A stretch of DNA of 64,000 nt from Limnoperna fortunei (Eukaryota; Mollusca; Bivalvia; Mytilida; Modiolidae): NCBI GenBank assembly GCA_944474755.1, contig OX104114.1:80214623-80278622 (forward strand), given 5' to 3'. Positions within the stretch are counted from its first letter, which is position 1, and each line of letters begins with the position of its first letter. Positions 25,399-36,587 of the stretch are shown piece after piece. A model generated the notes under the pieces. It had not been told where the DNA came from and searched no databases. It saw only the letters and a list, made by a program, of their open reading frames with translations. The position numbers and the translations under genes were made by a program.

Positions 25399-25523
25399 AA
25401 ATAGATTATTGCGAATTAGAACATTGTCAGACCATATATTTGTCAGCGAGGTATAAAATGAAGAAAAATATAAGGTCTGACCATGTTCTAATTCGCATAG
25501 ATACCAATTGCAATAATCGATTT
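25399..25523. repeat. Hairpin of about 125 bp
   Basis: GCGAATTAGAACATTGTCAG at 25411-25430 and its continuation pair with CTGACCATGTTCTAATTCGC at 25477-25496, with few mismatches. Outer segments AAATAGATTATTGC and GCAATAATCGATTT also pair. It lies inside the 4.3-kb structure. It is probably a MITE or foldback remnant; no target duplication was identified. Confidence 0.6.
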
Positions 25524-25625
25524 CAATTTTAATATGTATAACAAATGAGTTAAAATTTCGCAGCGGCTCTAAGAGGACGCTTTCAGTGGTAATTTTGTTT
25601 TTTGAAACTAATAAGAGATATCCCA

Positions 25626-26476
25626 CAGCAGTATGTTAAAGCAAATAAAATTGACATGCACATATATTCTCGTCATTTTATTGAATATAAAGGTAATTAC
25701 CTTTTAAGAAAACAAATATTGAGAAATCTTAACAAAATTGCAATGTGTTTGATCGTATATGACAGAACTTACTTCGTCATAAATTACTCTAAATATAATA
25801 CCGAAGACCAAATCTGTCATATGTCAGATTTTCTGATCGACAACATATTCGTCATGTTTGGTTGACATGTTTTTCAACAGACTGTTGGTATTCCAATGGG
25901 TACTAATTGTGCTCTTCTCCTCGCCGACCCGTTTTTGTACTCTTATGAGGCTGAGTTCCCAGAAGGCCTACTGAAGAAGAAAGAAAAGACACTGGCCCAG
26001 ACCTTTAATTTAACTTTCCGTTATATTGCTGATGTTTTGTCACTCAACAATGCTAAATTTTGTGACTATTTACATTCTATTTACCCTGCGAGCTTGACAT
26101 TAAAGATACCATCAATACACTAATGTCAGCCTCTTTTTCTGAAATAGACTCAGGAAAACTACAAACTAGACTCTACCGTACAAACGTGATGACTTCAACT
26201 TTCTTATTTTCAACTTCCCGTTTATTGATAGCAACATTCCAGCAGCTCCAGCGTATGTACATTTCACAACTTATACGTTATTCTAGATCCTGGGATAGGT
26301 ATTCCGATTTTCTTGACCGATCACTGCTGTTGACTGCTAAACAACTCAAACAAGGGTTTGTTGTACCTAGGTTGATGTTATCCGTTCAGAAGTTCTATGG
26401 TCGTCACCATGACTTAATTGATCCTTATTGGAAATCAGTGTCTCAAATACGATCTGACATTTTCGCTGCGTCATAG
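25626..26476 (+). pseudogene. Reverse transcriptase fragment of a GIPMGTNC-type retroelement
   Basis: Three overlapping frames follow each other: an N-terminal part with MSDFLIDNIFVMFG, a middle part with FQQTVGIPMGTNC and FLYSYEAEF, and a C-terminal part with YISQLIRYSR, FLDRSLLLTAKQLKQGF and KFYGRHHDLIDPYW. These are successive segments of an RT family that is abundant in bivalves; my best guess is Penelope-like, but the class is not certain. It is dead: frames are broken by stops at about 25863 and 26121, and the catalytic YIDD reads YIAD (about 26022-26033). The 3' untranslated part continues to about 26985. Confidence 0.75.
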
Positions 26477-26621
26477 TGTTTCCTATTCCTGGATTTGACT
26501 TTTCCCTAGACATGACAATGAGTAACTCGACGAGTGTCTAATTAGAGGCAGAGACTGCTTACTGATCCGGAACACCTGAGTGCACCCATGGTTTTTATTG
26601 GGTTCGGGTTACTCTCTTTCT

Positions 26622-26985
26622 GTTTTTTGTGTTTATGGTTTTTGTATTGCGTTTGTCTATATCCGGATTTGTAACTGTCCCTTGACTTTTGGCTCTTGTT
26701 GTTCGGTCGGATTTTTTGCTATTTTCATAAATCGGATCACCTCGGTTATTTCCCGACCCTTGACGGAAATGGCCGAGAGATGTTCCGATTGCTATTTTCA
26801 TGTTTTTTTTGTGTTTTTGGTTTTTGTATTGCGTTTGTCTGTATCCGGATTTGTAACTGTCCCTTGACTTTTGGCTCCTGGTGTGCGGTCGGATTTTTTG
26901 CTATTTTCAAAAATCAGATCACCTCGGTTATTTCCCGACCCTTGACGGAAATGGCCGAGAGATGTTCCGATTGCTATTTTGATAT
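26622..26985 (+). repeat. Two tandem units of about 183 bp in the retroelement 3' region
   Basis: The segment from ttttttgtgtttatgg through CGGATTTGTAACTGTCCC and ACGGAAATGGCCGAGAGATG to CGATTGCTATTTTCATG is repeated once directly, with few changes. The frames over it are by-products of the duplication. The retroelement copy at 17628 ends before this region. Confidence 0.75.
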
Positions 26986-27041
26986 GACGACGGAATTCTT
27001 TTCATTAGTATAAAATGGATTTTCTGGTTGCAGAATTAAAA

Positions 27042-27186
27042 CAATATTCGTACATTGTCGGAAAATATAGTTTATTTGTACTCGCCGCAAAACAGGTAAG
27101 AAATTCTCGATAGAACCTCGAATTCCTACCTGTTTCTAAGGCTAGTACAAATAAACTGTATATTTTATGACAATGAACGAATATTG
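27042..27186. repeat. Hairpin of about 145 bp
   Basis: CAATATTCGTACATTG at 27042 and the following AGTTTATTTGTACT, AACAGGTA and AATTC blocks pair with the reverse complement ending CAATGAACGAATATTG at 27186. The arms are about 60 bp with a short loop. The structure is MITE-like. Confidence 0.7.
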
Positions 27187-27510
27187 TATATATGTGCGAA
27201 CGCCATTAAACATACAGGAAAAGTTTGTACGCCGAATCGACGAGTTTCGTAATACAGTACAACTTATGTGATTGAAAATAGTATCTTGATGTTATTTCTG
27301 TTGATAATGTTTTACTAAACTTGTTACGTGCATTACTTTTGTATTCATAATTCACCTTGAAAAGCAGAAATCGTTCTTGAAACATCATTCAATTTACGTC
27401 AATCATGTTGATTACCAAAATACTGCGCACTATGTGTATAGGCTTAATAAGGATACAATTACAAAAATTTTTAGGGGGAAATATTTAAGGATAGCTTGCA
27501 GGATAAACAT

Positions 27511-27644
27511 AATATTAGTATATTGACTTGACATAAACACAATATAAGGACTCGGCACGAAACTGGGAAGATTGGGCAGAGCTTCGCCATCATACTCCGT
27601 TTCTAAGCCTTGTCCTTATATTGGGTTTATGTCAAGTCAATCAC

Positions 27645-27651
<7 letters not shown>
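27511..27651. repeat. Hairpin of about 140 bp
   Basis: AATATTAGT, GACTTGACATAAAC and CAATATAAGGAC on the left pair with GTCCTTATATTG, GTTTATGTCAAGTC and ACTAATATT on the right. The loop of about 60 bp contains GGGCAGAGCTTCGCC. The hairpin directly abuts the TA run. Confidence 0.7.

Positions 27652-27712
<61 letters not shown>
27650..27712. repeat. (TA)n microsatellite
   Basis: An uninterrupted TA run of about 62 bases begins at the end of the 27511-27651 hairpin. Confidence 0.95.
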
Positions 27713-27714
<2 letters not shown>

Positions 27715-28239
27715 GCTTTTATTGGCGTAAAAGAAACTTGCTTAGAAACAATTATAGACCATTGTTCATCTGATCATGGCACCAAAAACGCTTAAATACA
27801 GACAACTTATATTGCACGAACCAATGGGAAACAAAAAAAAGATATCAAACTAAAATACACGAAGGAGTCGTTCCATCTAAACTAAAAGAAAGTGGATAAA
27901 CTGTTCAGGACGGTCTTACATATACCCTGTTCTGTTTGTGCAACACCCGCGTTCTAAGTGTTCGAGTCAAATGTTGCCTGAATAATACTATATTTATAAA
28001 AATAATATATAAGCAGTAAGTTATTCCCGAATTTGACAAAACACATATATTAACTACAGAGAATATGTCGATGTAACCACCGTAATATACTAGTATGAGG
28101 TTAACTTAGTATACGTAAGTGCACATAAATTTATTCTATAACAAAGATATAGGACCAACATGACTTAAACTGGTGTTCTACAACAGTTGGACACAGAAAA
28201 CTAAATAAAACAGTGATTAGACACTTCTTTAATACCAGT

Positions 28240-28746
28240 TCATTGCTAGTTAACGCCATGTTCTGTGTGTCCAACACCCGCGTTCTTAGTGGTCTTCATC
28301 TCGAATCACCCGCGGTCCGTTGTGTCTAAATTTCGCTAGCTATGTTTGGATAATGAAGAATACTGTGATTATTACGTCGAGTTAGAAGTTCAACTTTTCA
28401 CAGATAATCAAGTATGCATTGGGGTATCTATATCGACCAAAAAGACTTTGTAACTTGCATTTCGCGAGAAGTTACAATCAACGAAAGTTGGAAGTCTACT
28501 TTTTCCGAAGTAATTTTCGTGTTCATGACGTTCCTGTGGATTATTTCTCCAGTAAAAACAGACAATACTTGGTGTACTAGTAGTTAAGGGACATACAAAA
28601 GGTTGAATTAACTTATTTCTGTCTTTTATCCTATTTCAATACGTTCAGAATGAAAATAACACACCCACCTGAACACGATGTTTTCATCCACCTCACCCGT
28701 TCTTTTGTGTTCCACCCTGTTCTGTGTGTCCGAATACCCGGCGTGT
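28240..28746 (-). repeat. Right arm of the long inverted repeat
   Basis: Reverse-complement partner of 24429-24930. It includes aatcacccgcggtccgttgt, the taatccacaggaacg counterpart and the outer end ccgaatacccggcgtgt. A related motif, aacacccgcgttctaag, also occurs inward at about 27940. Confidence 0.7.
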
Positions 28747-28753
28747 AACATGT

Positions 28754-28969
28754 CTACTCTAGACCTTTTAGCTCTTCTCGTTCAGGAGGGTTACATGCAA
28801 GTAATAATTTTCTGTTTTGTAATATAGGGGTGTCGTTGACATCATTGTTGTTGATATATACTTCAAACGTGTATTCAATATTCAGTATTCTCCGTAGTGA
28901 GATTTGTTCATGTCCTCCATTAGTGGTTGAGTTCCAAGGATAAATCCAAATAGAAATCACAAAAGTCAT
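28754..28969 (-). other. Small open frame of unknown standing
   Basis: A 71-codon minus-strand frame starts at ATG 28967-28969 and ends just outside the right inverted arm. The residues look mixed and protein-like (SLRRILNIEYTFEVYINNND), but there is no splice context, family resemblance or second copy to support a gene. It may be a remnant of whatever the inverted-repeat element landed in. Confidence 0.2.
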
Positions 28970-29170
28970 AAAAGTTATTAATGTTTATAACTTCACATCA
29001 CTTCATAGTCACAGAATCAGAAAAACACTAACAGCATCCCTTTGAAGTCCGGTTTTCAATGTTATATTTACATGTTTTTCTTATTCTTTTGTGAAGCGAA
29101 TTTTCATGTTACTGTGCTCTTGATCGTCGGAAGTCCAAAATCATTGCTGGCCCTTTCGATACAATGTCAA

Positions 29171-29205
29171 AAAGCTAGTACGAACTGAGGCAAACTTTAA
29201 GAGCG
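29171..29205 (+). promoter_or_regulatory. Remnant of the lectin upstream region (copy B)
   Basis: AGCTAGTACGAACTGAGGCA is nearly identical to the upstream region of copy C (gctagtatgaactgaggcac at about 33527). It shows that the exon 3 at 30181 belongs to a decayed lectin copy, not to a stray exon. No exon 1 follows. Confidence 0.55.
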
Positions 29206-29246
29206 TGCTTGACAACAAGAATGGTCTTAAAGACTAATATATCTAT

Positions 29247-29445
29247 GGGACTCGGTTGCCGAGTGGTTAGGTAGTTCGTCTACGTTTGATCACTTGGTCT
29301 GTCAACACTGAGATTGCGGCTTCGAGTCCCATTGCGGGCAGGGTGTAATCGACTCCAATCTTAACTGACAGGGATTGCCAGTTTTCCTGCCGCAGGTCGG
29401 GGGGTTTTCTCCAGGTTCTCCGGCGTCCTCCCAAATAAAAAACTT
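29247..29445 (+). mobile_element. tRNA-headed SINE, 3' truncated
   Basis: Head gggactcggttgccgagtgg, then GTCTGTCAACACTGAGATTG, GACTCCAATCTTAACTGACA, gattgccagttttcctgccg and ctccggcgtcctccc. It stops after aaataaaaaacttga without the conserved GCTGAAAGTGGCG tail. Confidence 0.8.
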
Positions 29446-30180
29446 GACTTCGTCAAGTAGGTTGATACGTTAGAAAAAAACAAGGTCCAAAAACAGCTAT
29501 CTGACTACTTATTACTACACTTTCCCGGTTAATAACTCCTTTTTAAGAGCCAACTAAAAACCATATTTGTGTATAATATCTTTACTCACAGATGGAAATA
29601 ACGTATTAGAATTTTCTGAATGAAGGGATAATAATAGGGAGATTTTAAAGATTGAAATATTTTCCAAAATGGTGGTCACCGAATGTGCAAGATGAACAAA
29701 TGAAAAGCTCTACTGATATAGTCTTAACATACCGCTTTTCCGAAATATATGTGAGATAAAGAAGTAAACTACATTATTAAAGGATAAAGATAGTAACTAA
29801 TTGCATATATAAACATAGACATAAATAGAAAAATATCGTCAGACAGGCCTCGCCAAAAAATTTGGCTATTAATAAGACATTAGAAGAAACAGATATGGAC
29901 GATGAACTTAAGAAAACAGTAAAAAGAAAAAATCATTTACTGCAGGAAACAACACGACTCCGACATTGCACGAAAGATCGGATAAAGAGACTTCTCTAGA
30001 CCAATATTTCATTAAAGCAGTGAAACGACGTCACCAATCTCTGGTGTAGTAAGTTTGAGAAATCAGTTGTATACACATTTATTTGTACATTTCTACACAT
30101 GTAACAGTCTATCTATAGAAGGAAATTTGATCTCTATAGACATTTTTTTTCGAAGTTAATCATTTTTTTTACTTTTTCAG

Positions 30181-30259
30181 GGTGTATGTAAGGTGTTCCA
30201 TGGTTATCTGACGGCAGTAGAAACAAAATACGAGTCTGATTACCTCGAAGCCATACCAA
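30181..30259 (+). pseudogene. C-type lectin B, isolated exon 3
   Basis: After a CTTTTTCAG acceptor, the frame reads GVCKVFHGYLTAVETKYESD and YLEAIP, clearly exon 3 of the lectin family (compare DVCKSFNGYLTEVETQSESD in gene D). The usual exon 3 is 94 bases. Here the original donor is destroyed (gtatgt became ctatta) and a nearby gtaagc would give 79 bases in the same phase. Exons 1, 2 and 4 are not present nearby, only an upstream remnant at 29171. The locus cannot encode a complete domain. Confidence 0.8.
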
Positions 30260-30957
30260 GTAAGCGGCAAAACTATTACATGTAGCTGTAACAACTTGCC
30301 ACTTTCGATTTTCCAGTAATGTACAAGAAAAATGAGTCGAAGATACCGTGGAGTATTAATTAGAGGATACGTTAAGGACTTAATTTCCAATACAGAGAAT
30401 ACATATTTTGTAAGCGAGAATTCACCTCTGCTACACAAGGAATTTTAGCTCCGCCCACAATTTTTAAATAGTATTTCATTCTTATTGAATACATTGATGT
30501 AGGTTTACTGAACTGTAAACATAGCTAATTGTTTTCATTTAGCTCCGCCTACAATATTGATTTATAACGGAGCGGATATGATTTCGGCTCTGGAAATTGT
30601 GACAAGACAAAAGCATGGTTAAACCAAAGAGGAGACAACAACAAAACAAACAGTGATACAAAAACAAAAAAAGAGAAAAAACTGAGTAACATGAACACTA
30701 CAAGTGACGTTTTTAATCTTGCCTCCGTGAACCTTTCGTTAAGTAGCAGACACCATGTAACAAATAAATCAGGATAGGAATTACAGGTTCTCGAGTAGCT
30801 GTTCAAAAAGGAGATGTATCCTCTATATGTAGGTGCTGCTCGTATGTTGCAACACAAAAATGAAAAAGTTCAAAATAGGAAAATAAAAATTATTTTGGTC
30901 CTAAATAGTTCAATGGGATAGATTAGATGTGATCTAAATAGTCACTAATTATTATTA

Positions 30958-32110
30958 TTATAAAAACACGTCATCTATAAAGCGGAACGTGGAAGTGAAG
31001 GAGAGAGAGTACTTGCTTTTAAGAAGTCCTTGTATCAAAACAGCCTCATATGCACAGAAGAACAAATCAGTAAAAAGAGGAGCACAGTTGGTACCCATTG
31101 GAATACCGACGGTCTGTTGAAAAACACGATCACGAAACATGACAATTATGCTATCAATAGGAAAGTCAAGCATTCTGATGATTTCAGTAACAGCGAACTA
31201 CCCGTGAGAGTCAGAACCTCCCCGTGATTCATTACCAAATACGACATATCCCGACCTTAAAACAAGAAATTTATATCTGGCAATTCAAGTGAGCAAAGTT
31301 GAATAAAGTCTTTTAGTTTTTCTTTTAGCTTATTATGAGGAGTAGTAGAATAAAGAGTAGAAAAACCAAACGTTCTTACACCATGCCATTAATAGAGTAC
31401 AGGTTCTCTAACAGATCGTTATAATTTTTCAATATCCCTGTCTGATTCACGACACCTGCATTAGTTTTTTTCACAATATTTCCGAAGCCCGCGTTTTAGC
31501 TGCTGACAAAATATATGTTAAAAATTAGGAAACAGGTTTACTGGAGCAAATCGCAAACCTAGCAAAATAACTTTGCTTATAAGGACGCTAATCATGTGTA
31601 ACTTGGGAATCCAGTATACTCAGTCGAAATGTCACAGGAATTATGATTTTCCAACATTATCTGTTTTGTAAGTGTCGTCGGGGTATATGTTGGTTTTGAC
31701 AACTTACTATAATTTCTAATACCTTTATCAAGCAGTTAATGCAATGCGTAATGCATACAAATACAATATTGATAGTGGGCTTAGTCAGCCTGTATAGCAT
31801 CGAATTCGTCATAAAGGTAGGACAAGTACTCAACGAGTTTCTCTAAAGGCAGATATATCACGAGTGCTCATAGATCCAATGAGTGTCCGTTGAGTGTTTT
31901 TATTATTTTGTATTAACAATCCCCGTCTTCATCCATTTGGAAATAGAGTCAACGTACTTTCTTCATGTTTTTCTCGTTGTCGGGCGTAAATGCATATGGC
32001 TTCAAATTTTTTTCTGGTTTATGGATCTATGCTGATTGTGTCTTGGTCCTTCTGATAACACATTACGTAGAGAAGTGCCATCGTAAATGTTTATGTCAGC
32101 AGTAATAACA
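30958..32110 (-). pseudogene. Reverse transcriptase of the GIPMGTNC-type family, minus strand, decayed
   Basis: Minus-strand reading from about 32110 gives the N-terminal phrase NIYDGTSLRNVLSEGP, then a broken YWIPK-like region, then FGFSTLYSTTPHNKLKEKLK (about 31330), IRMLDFPIDSIIVMF and FQQTVGIPMGTNCAPL (about 31090-31130), and FRFIDDVFL at the end (30958). It covers more of the RT than the copy at 25626 and keeps IDD intact, but it has many stops and is cut after the catalytic motif. Confidence 0.75.
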
Positions 32111-33480
32111 TGGTCAGCAGAATTATATTTAAATAGGGAATCCGCAGTTGGGAGTGTAAAGCATCAAGTCGTCAATATTGAGATCCTGCTATACAAGTTT
32201 TTATTTAGAATTTTTTGTTGCAATGGTTGTAGTATAGGTATAAGAAATAATATGAACTGATTGATATTTAAAATATGGAAGAATTTAAGATATCTGATTT
32301 GTTTTGTAAGATATTGCTAAGGTTAATGATATCAATACGTTTGTTTAAAAAAGTGATTTAAAATCAATAAATTTTGCTACGCTGGACGTCTATTTAAGAC
32401 TCATTAGAGGCGCTCTACCTAAAAAATTGAAAATACCAAACACTATATGAATATGAAAATGGAACAATAAAACCAAAATATGCCGAACTGGAAACTAAAC
32501 TATTACTTAGAATATCCTATACGTGGAGTAGGAAGAACAAGTAGGTTTTTTACAATTTTGAATGGTTCACGAACAATTGCATAGCTTTGACGTGCTCTTC
32601 AAGACAAGTGTTGAATTAAAACTTCACCAGCAGCGCTAACCTTTTCAAAGAAAGTGCCCCTTTCTATGTTATCTTTGGACTGACTGGATCAAAACCCCTT
32701 TATTAGCAATATACAGGATGATTTGCTGAAACTTTACTACATTGATTGGAATAAGAGTTGCCCAAACACAATTTGTATAATAAATTCCGTTTGGTAAGAA
32801 GCAATAAATAGTTTTGTGCGGATGTGATGTATACCTAGCAGTGTGTGTACTAATGGAAGCAGATTACAAAAAAACCCACAATAATCATGTGGCTCTGTGT
32901 ACATAAAGGGGACCAGTTAAAGATATTCATCACATTCACTGAACTATAGGAGGGATTTAAGAATACCTACACCATAGTCTTCTCTTTGTCTACGGTAAGA
33001 TGTTAATAGGGTAGGATTTTTGGTCTTATGCTATAGTTTTCGATGAAACAAACTCCAAAGAGAGGATTAAATGATCATTTTGAGTAAAATGATGATGAAC
33101 AATGTTTATGACTTTTATTGTTTATCCGTTTGTGTAAAAATAGGATTCATATATAGCAGGAGGTTTTAGTAAAATATTTGTCTCTATGCTTAATAGGGAT
33201 TGTTTTTGTAAATGTACACGGACTCGTATAAACTAAACTCACCAAAAACAACACCGCTGAAAGGATTTTATTATTTTTAAATGGTTTACAATGTACCTAC
33301 AAAGAAACTCTCAACCAACTATGTCATTGCTTATACCCTCCAACCACAATGTTCAATTGTAATATGCTAGGAAAACCTTTTATAGTCTTTAATAAATTGT
33401 ATAGGTGTTTCTTGGTTTGTATCCCGTTTGTTAAATAAAACGTATTACTATTTACTATTATATAAAGTACTTAGTCTCAT
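32111..33480. other. Intergenic stretch, no gene seen
   Basis: AT-rich with no supported frame. Parts may be old retroelement sequence, but I could not place them. The lectin-type upstream block (gatcaaggctagtatgaact) begins near 33520. Confidence 0.4.
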
Positions 33481-33621
33481 TTAAACAATATCACCTAAAT
33501 ATATTACCTAAATGTAGATCAAGGCTAGTATGAACTGAGGCACACTTGACTGATATAGCTTAATGCATTAGAATCTTATCATAAATAACATAGGTAAGGC
33601 TAGAATGGCATAGAAAGTGCA

Positions 33622-33630
33622 TTTTATAAA
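33622..33630 (+). promoter_or_regulatory. TATA box of lectin copy C
   Basis: TTTTATAAA followed by CTGATGCATTCAA stands 37-45 bases before the start codon at 33667, in the same position as the TATA box of gene A. Confidence 0.55.
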
Positions 33631-33666
33631 CTGATGCATTCAACGAATTCTATTTGTCTTCACAAA

Positions 33667-34838
33667 ATGACGGAATCTACGTTGTTTTTCAGCGTAATAT
33701 TAATATGTATAGTTGGTAAGTAATTATTACTTTTATTTGACTAATACGTACGTAAATATTTCCAAAACTAGTCCATATCATAAGAAGAAAATAAAAACAC
33801 TACAGTTCATTTAAAACATAAAGTTCTTAATACGTTTTAATTAAAATTATAAGGGGTTAAATATTCGTGAATTATCTGCCCTGGATCATACGGCAGACAT
33901 ATTCTACACTAAGAACATAAGTGAGACTAAGCATTAATATTATCAGTCAACCTAAAGTTCACAGATTTTGCTCATAAACATAATCTTATTAATCACTAGA
34001 GATAAAAAATTTCATTACCAAGCAAATTCGCAAAAAGTTTAATTTCTTTTCAATACATAGCCAAATAACAAAAAGTATGTTAAAGCGTTAGCAGAAAGGT
34101 CGTCGGGAAATCAGCCAAAAATAAATTAGCACGTTTGCTACTTGTGGTGTGATCATTTAGCAAACCCTTTTGCCACACCTCTGCAGAGAGCAATACAATA
34201 ATGCAGTTACTGTGACCTTGTTACCCAATGTAAAATTTATAAATTGTGTAGCGGTTTAAAATAAGCATGAGTTAACTTTTCGAATCCAAGAAATATTTCT
34301 ATGTATATTTACTAATAATTGTAAACATCTTGATAAAATCGTTTGTACCAGATTGTTGAATTCACTTTAAATAACTTTAAATAATCAAAGGAAATCACAA
34401 TGTCATACATGTACGTTCTTAAAGCGGTAGAACTATATCTCATTCATACAGACTGAACTAAAAATAGATATAAGGCCAAGCACGATAAATTGGTTACTTT
34501 TAAGTTTAACCCATTCGAGTGGTTTATATAAGATCTTGCATCATGCATCGTTATATATAAGTATATAAGGTATATCTGTTTTTATAGCATTCATTTTATT
34601 CTCGACTAAGATGACTAGATTGTTGTGGAACCACAACATTAAAACTAATTCAATGAAAGTTTGAGAGAAATATATACATCATTATAACTACACAGTAATT
34701 GCTAACAATAAACCGTTTTTCATAATACAATATGAAATAGTAGGTATTCTGTATGCAGATTGTCCACCAGGCTGGCTACATCATGGGAATTCATGTTACT
34801 TCTTCAGCGATATTAAGCTTTCATGGGACATTGTTCAG
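33667..34838 (+). pseudogene. C-type lectin C, exons 1 and 2 only
   Basis: Exon 1 (33667-33715) encodes MTESTLFFSVILICIV and exon 2 (34744-34838) encodes GILYADCPPGWLHHGNSCYF and on to WDIVQ. Lengths (49 and 95), phases and splice sites match genes A and D, and both conserved cysteines are intact. No exon 3 or 4 follows before exon 1 of gene D at 36588. Either the locus is a 3'-truncated copy, or these two exons act as an alternative 5' end spliced to exon 3 of gene D at 39215; the phases would allow this. Intron 1 contains the same block (atgtcatacatgtacgttct, about 34400) as gene A at 12464. Confidence 0.7.
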
Positions 34839-35859
34839 GTTAGTATATAACTTAAGTTAAAATACTTTATTCAACGTAAGGCCCTTTTTGGTCCACAAAA
34901 ATTATAAACACCAATACTATGATAAAATTATTAGATAAGACATTCAAAAGCGCGGAAATGAAGTGTCAAACAAATCAAGAAGAAACATTAAGCATGTTAA
35001 GTATTTGGTAAAAGAATATTTTATACGTCATACAAATTTCTAGACAATTTATTGGTTATTGGTTATAATGACACATGTATTATTCCAGACTTATTAAGAA
35101 TTTAACCCCATTTCCCGATAAAACACCGTTACTTTACGAATACCACCTCTATGTAATGAAAGGCACACTTTTGTCAAGAACATCTTGTAGTAACAAGTTT
35201 TTGAGTTCTAGTTTCGCATAATCAACAATAGAATGGTAATCTTCAACTTTCATTGTTTAAAAAGGCAAAATGTGGTCGACCCTGAACCTATTCCTTGTGC
35301 ATGTAATACAATTTTTAATGTGATAAAAACTTTTTCTTGCTTGGTGTAAATTAAAATTACTACCCCTTACTTTACATAAATCTACAGCAAGTCTGAATTG
35401 TAGTGGAATTCAGAAGTAGTGAATACTGTACTATTTATCAAAGAAGATTGATATTCTGTCAAATACATTAACAGTAATCACATAGTACAATTACAGAATC
35501 TATTCATAAAAGTTTATATATCTCAGTTAACATAAAATTATTCCTTAATACATTAACAATGGTGGAATTCAGTAGCAAGTAATATAAATAGAGGATTTAT
35601 TACACTTAAAACTGTTTCAAAGACTTAGAATCTGTCCAAGGTGCCACACAAAAACTACTTATATTTACATTTCATTTTACAAACAAAGTTTATTTATTAC
35701 TACAATGTAAATACACATGGCTTGAGTCATAATTCTATAATACTTGAATTTAAAATTTAAAAAAATCATTAAAGGAGACATATTAACACTTGCCAATAAC
35801 GGAGCATTGGTTTAATACTAATATGCTACATGTAGCTGTTCTTTGCCTATTAAATTTAA

Positions 35860-36407
35860 GGTATCCGGACAACAAATGACCACGTGATCATATTTGGTGT
35901 CCCGGATGTCCATTGTTTTTCAATATAGCAGACCTCGGTAACGTTCGGCAAACATCGGTATTACTATTTGAGTAAGTAAATTTTTTTTGCTGAGAACAGT
36001 AAACATTGACTCAAAGTAAAACAACATTTAATTTGTATCATAAATTAACAATACATTGAATAAATATGACTTTATTTCCTAGTCGAAAAATAAAATTAGG
36101 GGGCCTCGGTGGCCGAGTGGTCAAGGTAGTTCGTCTACTATTGATCACGTGGTCTGTCAACACTGAGATTGCGGGTTCGATACTCACTGCAGGCAGGGTG
36201 TACGCGACTCCAATCTTAATTGACAAGGATTGCCAGTTTTCCTACCGCAGGTAGGGTTTTTTTTCGGGTACTCCGGCTTCCTCCCCCAATAAAAACTGGA
36301 CGCCATGATAAAGCTGAAAAATTGCTGAAAGTGGCGTTAAACACCATCAAACAAACAAACAAACAAAAATAAAATTAAACGGAGACTTCTATTGTGGGTC
36401 GGATACC
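35860..36407. mobile_element. MITE with TTAA target duplication, containing a SINE
   Basis: Inverted ends GGTATCCGG (35860) and CGGATACC (to 36407) are flanked on both sides by TTAA (35856-35859 and 36408-36411). Subtracting the nested SINE (36100-36366) leaves about 280 bp. TTAA duplication is typical of piggyBac-type elements. No coding sequence is present. An internal CACGTGATCATATTTGG and GTGTCCCGGATGTCC follow the left end. Confidence 0.65.
36100..36366 (+). mobile_element. Full-length tRNA-headed SINE (best copy)
   Basis: In order: a Ser/Leu-type tRNA-like head (gggcctcggtggccgagtgg), GATCACGTGGTCTGTCAACA, a B-box GCGGGTTCGATAC, an ACTCCAATCTTAATTGACA centre, CGGGTACTCCGGCTTCC, AATAAAAACTGGACGCCATG, the conserved tail GCTGAAAGTGGCGTTAAACA and a (CAAA)n end. 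It serves as reference for all copies in this window. It is probably one of the tRNA-derived SINE families known from molluscs, but the family was not checked. Chance frames cover both strands. Confidence 0.88.
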
Positions 36408-36587
36408 TTAAATATAATAAGTCCGTAAATATGTTACGCAAATGAGGCCCATTATTATGAATCGTTTGCATGACAACAGGAATTAAAGACAGATATCAAT
36501 TTGGATTTTATCGAAAATTATAGGATTATGCCAAAATGACCTAGAACATGCACTAAATAACTGGTGCAATGAATGATTACTACAAAA

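Larger units (their letters stand above)
24429..28746. mobile_element. 4.3-kb structure bounded by long inverted repeats
   Basis: The sequence from 24429 (acacgccgggtattcggaca) to about 24930 is repeated in reverse complement from 28746 back to about 28240, with moderate divergence. Each arm carries short repeated phrases of the form GACAC..GAAC..GGGTG, several near the outer end and several near the inner end, as in subterminal transposase-binding repeats. AAC stands outside both ends (24426-24428 and 28747-28749), a possible 3-bp target duplication. No transposase frame is visible inside. The interior holds an RT fragment and three hairpins, so it is either a non-autonomous element that collected insertions or a foldback structure. 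Confidence 0.6.

Noticed and set aside
25886..26033. Active reverse transcriptase
   Set aside because: The catalytic motif reads YIAD and the frame is broken before and after it.
26580..27013. Cysteine-rich frames of 95 and 105 codons (SGFVTVP, RICNCPLTFGS)
   Set aside because: They read the two tandem units of the retroelement 3' region in different frames and repeat each other's sequence.
27610..27795. Frame with an alternating Tyr-Ile run
   Set aside because: Pure translation of the TA microsatellite.
36100..36190. A functional Ser/Leu tRNA gene
   Set aside because: The head resembles a tRNA but continues into the SINE body, the acceptor stem does not close, and many diverged copies exist.
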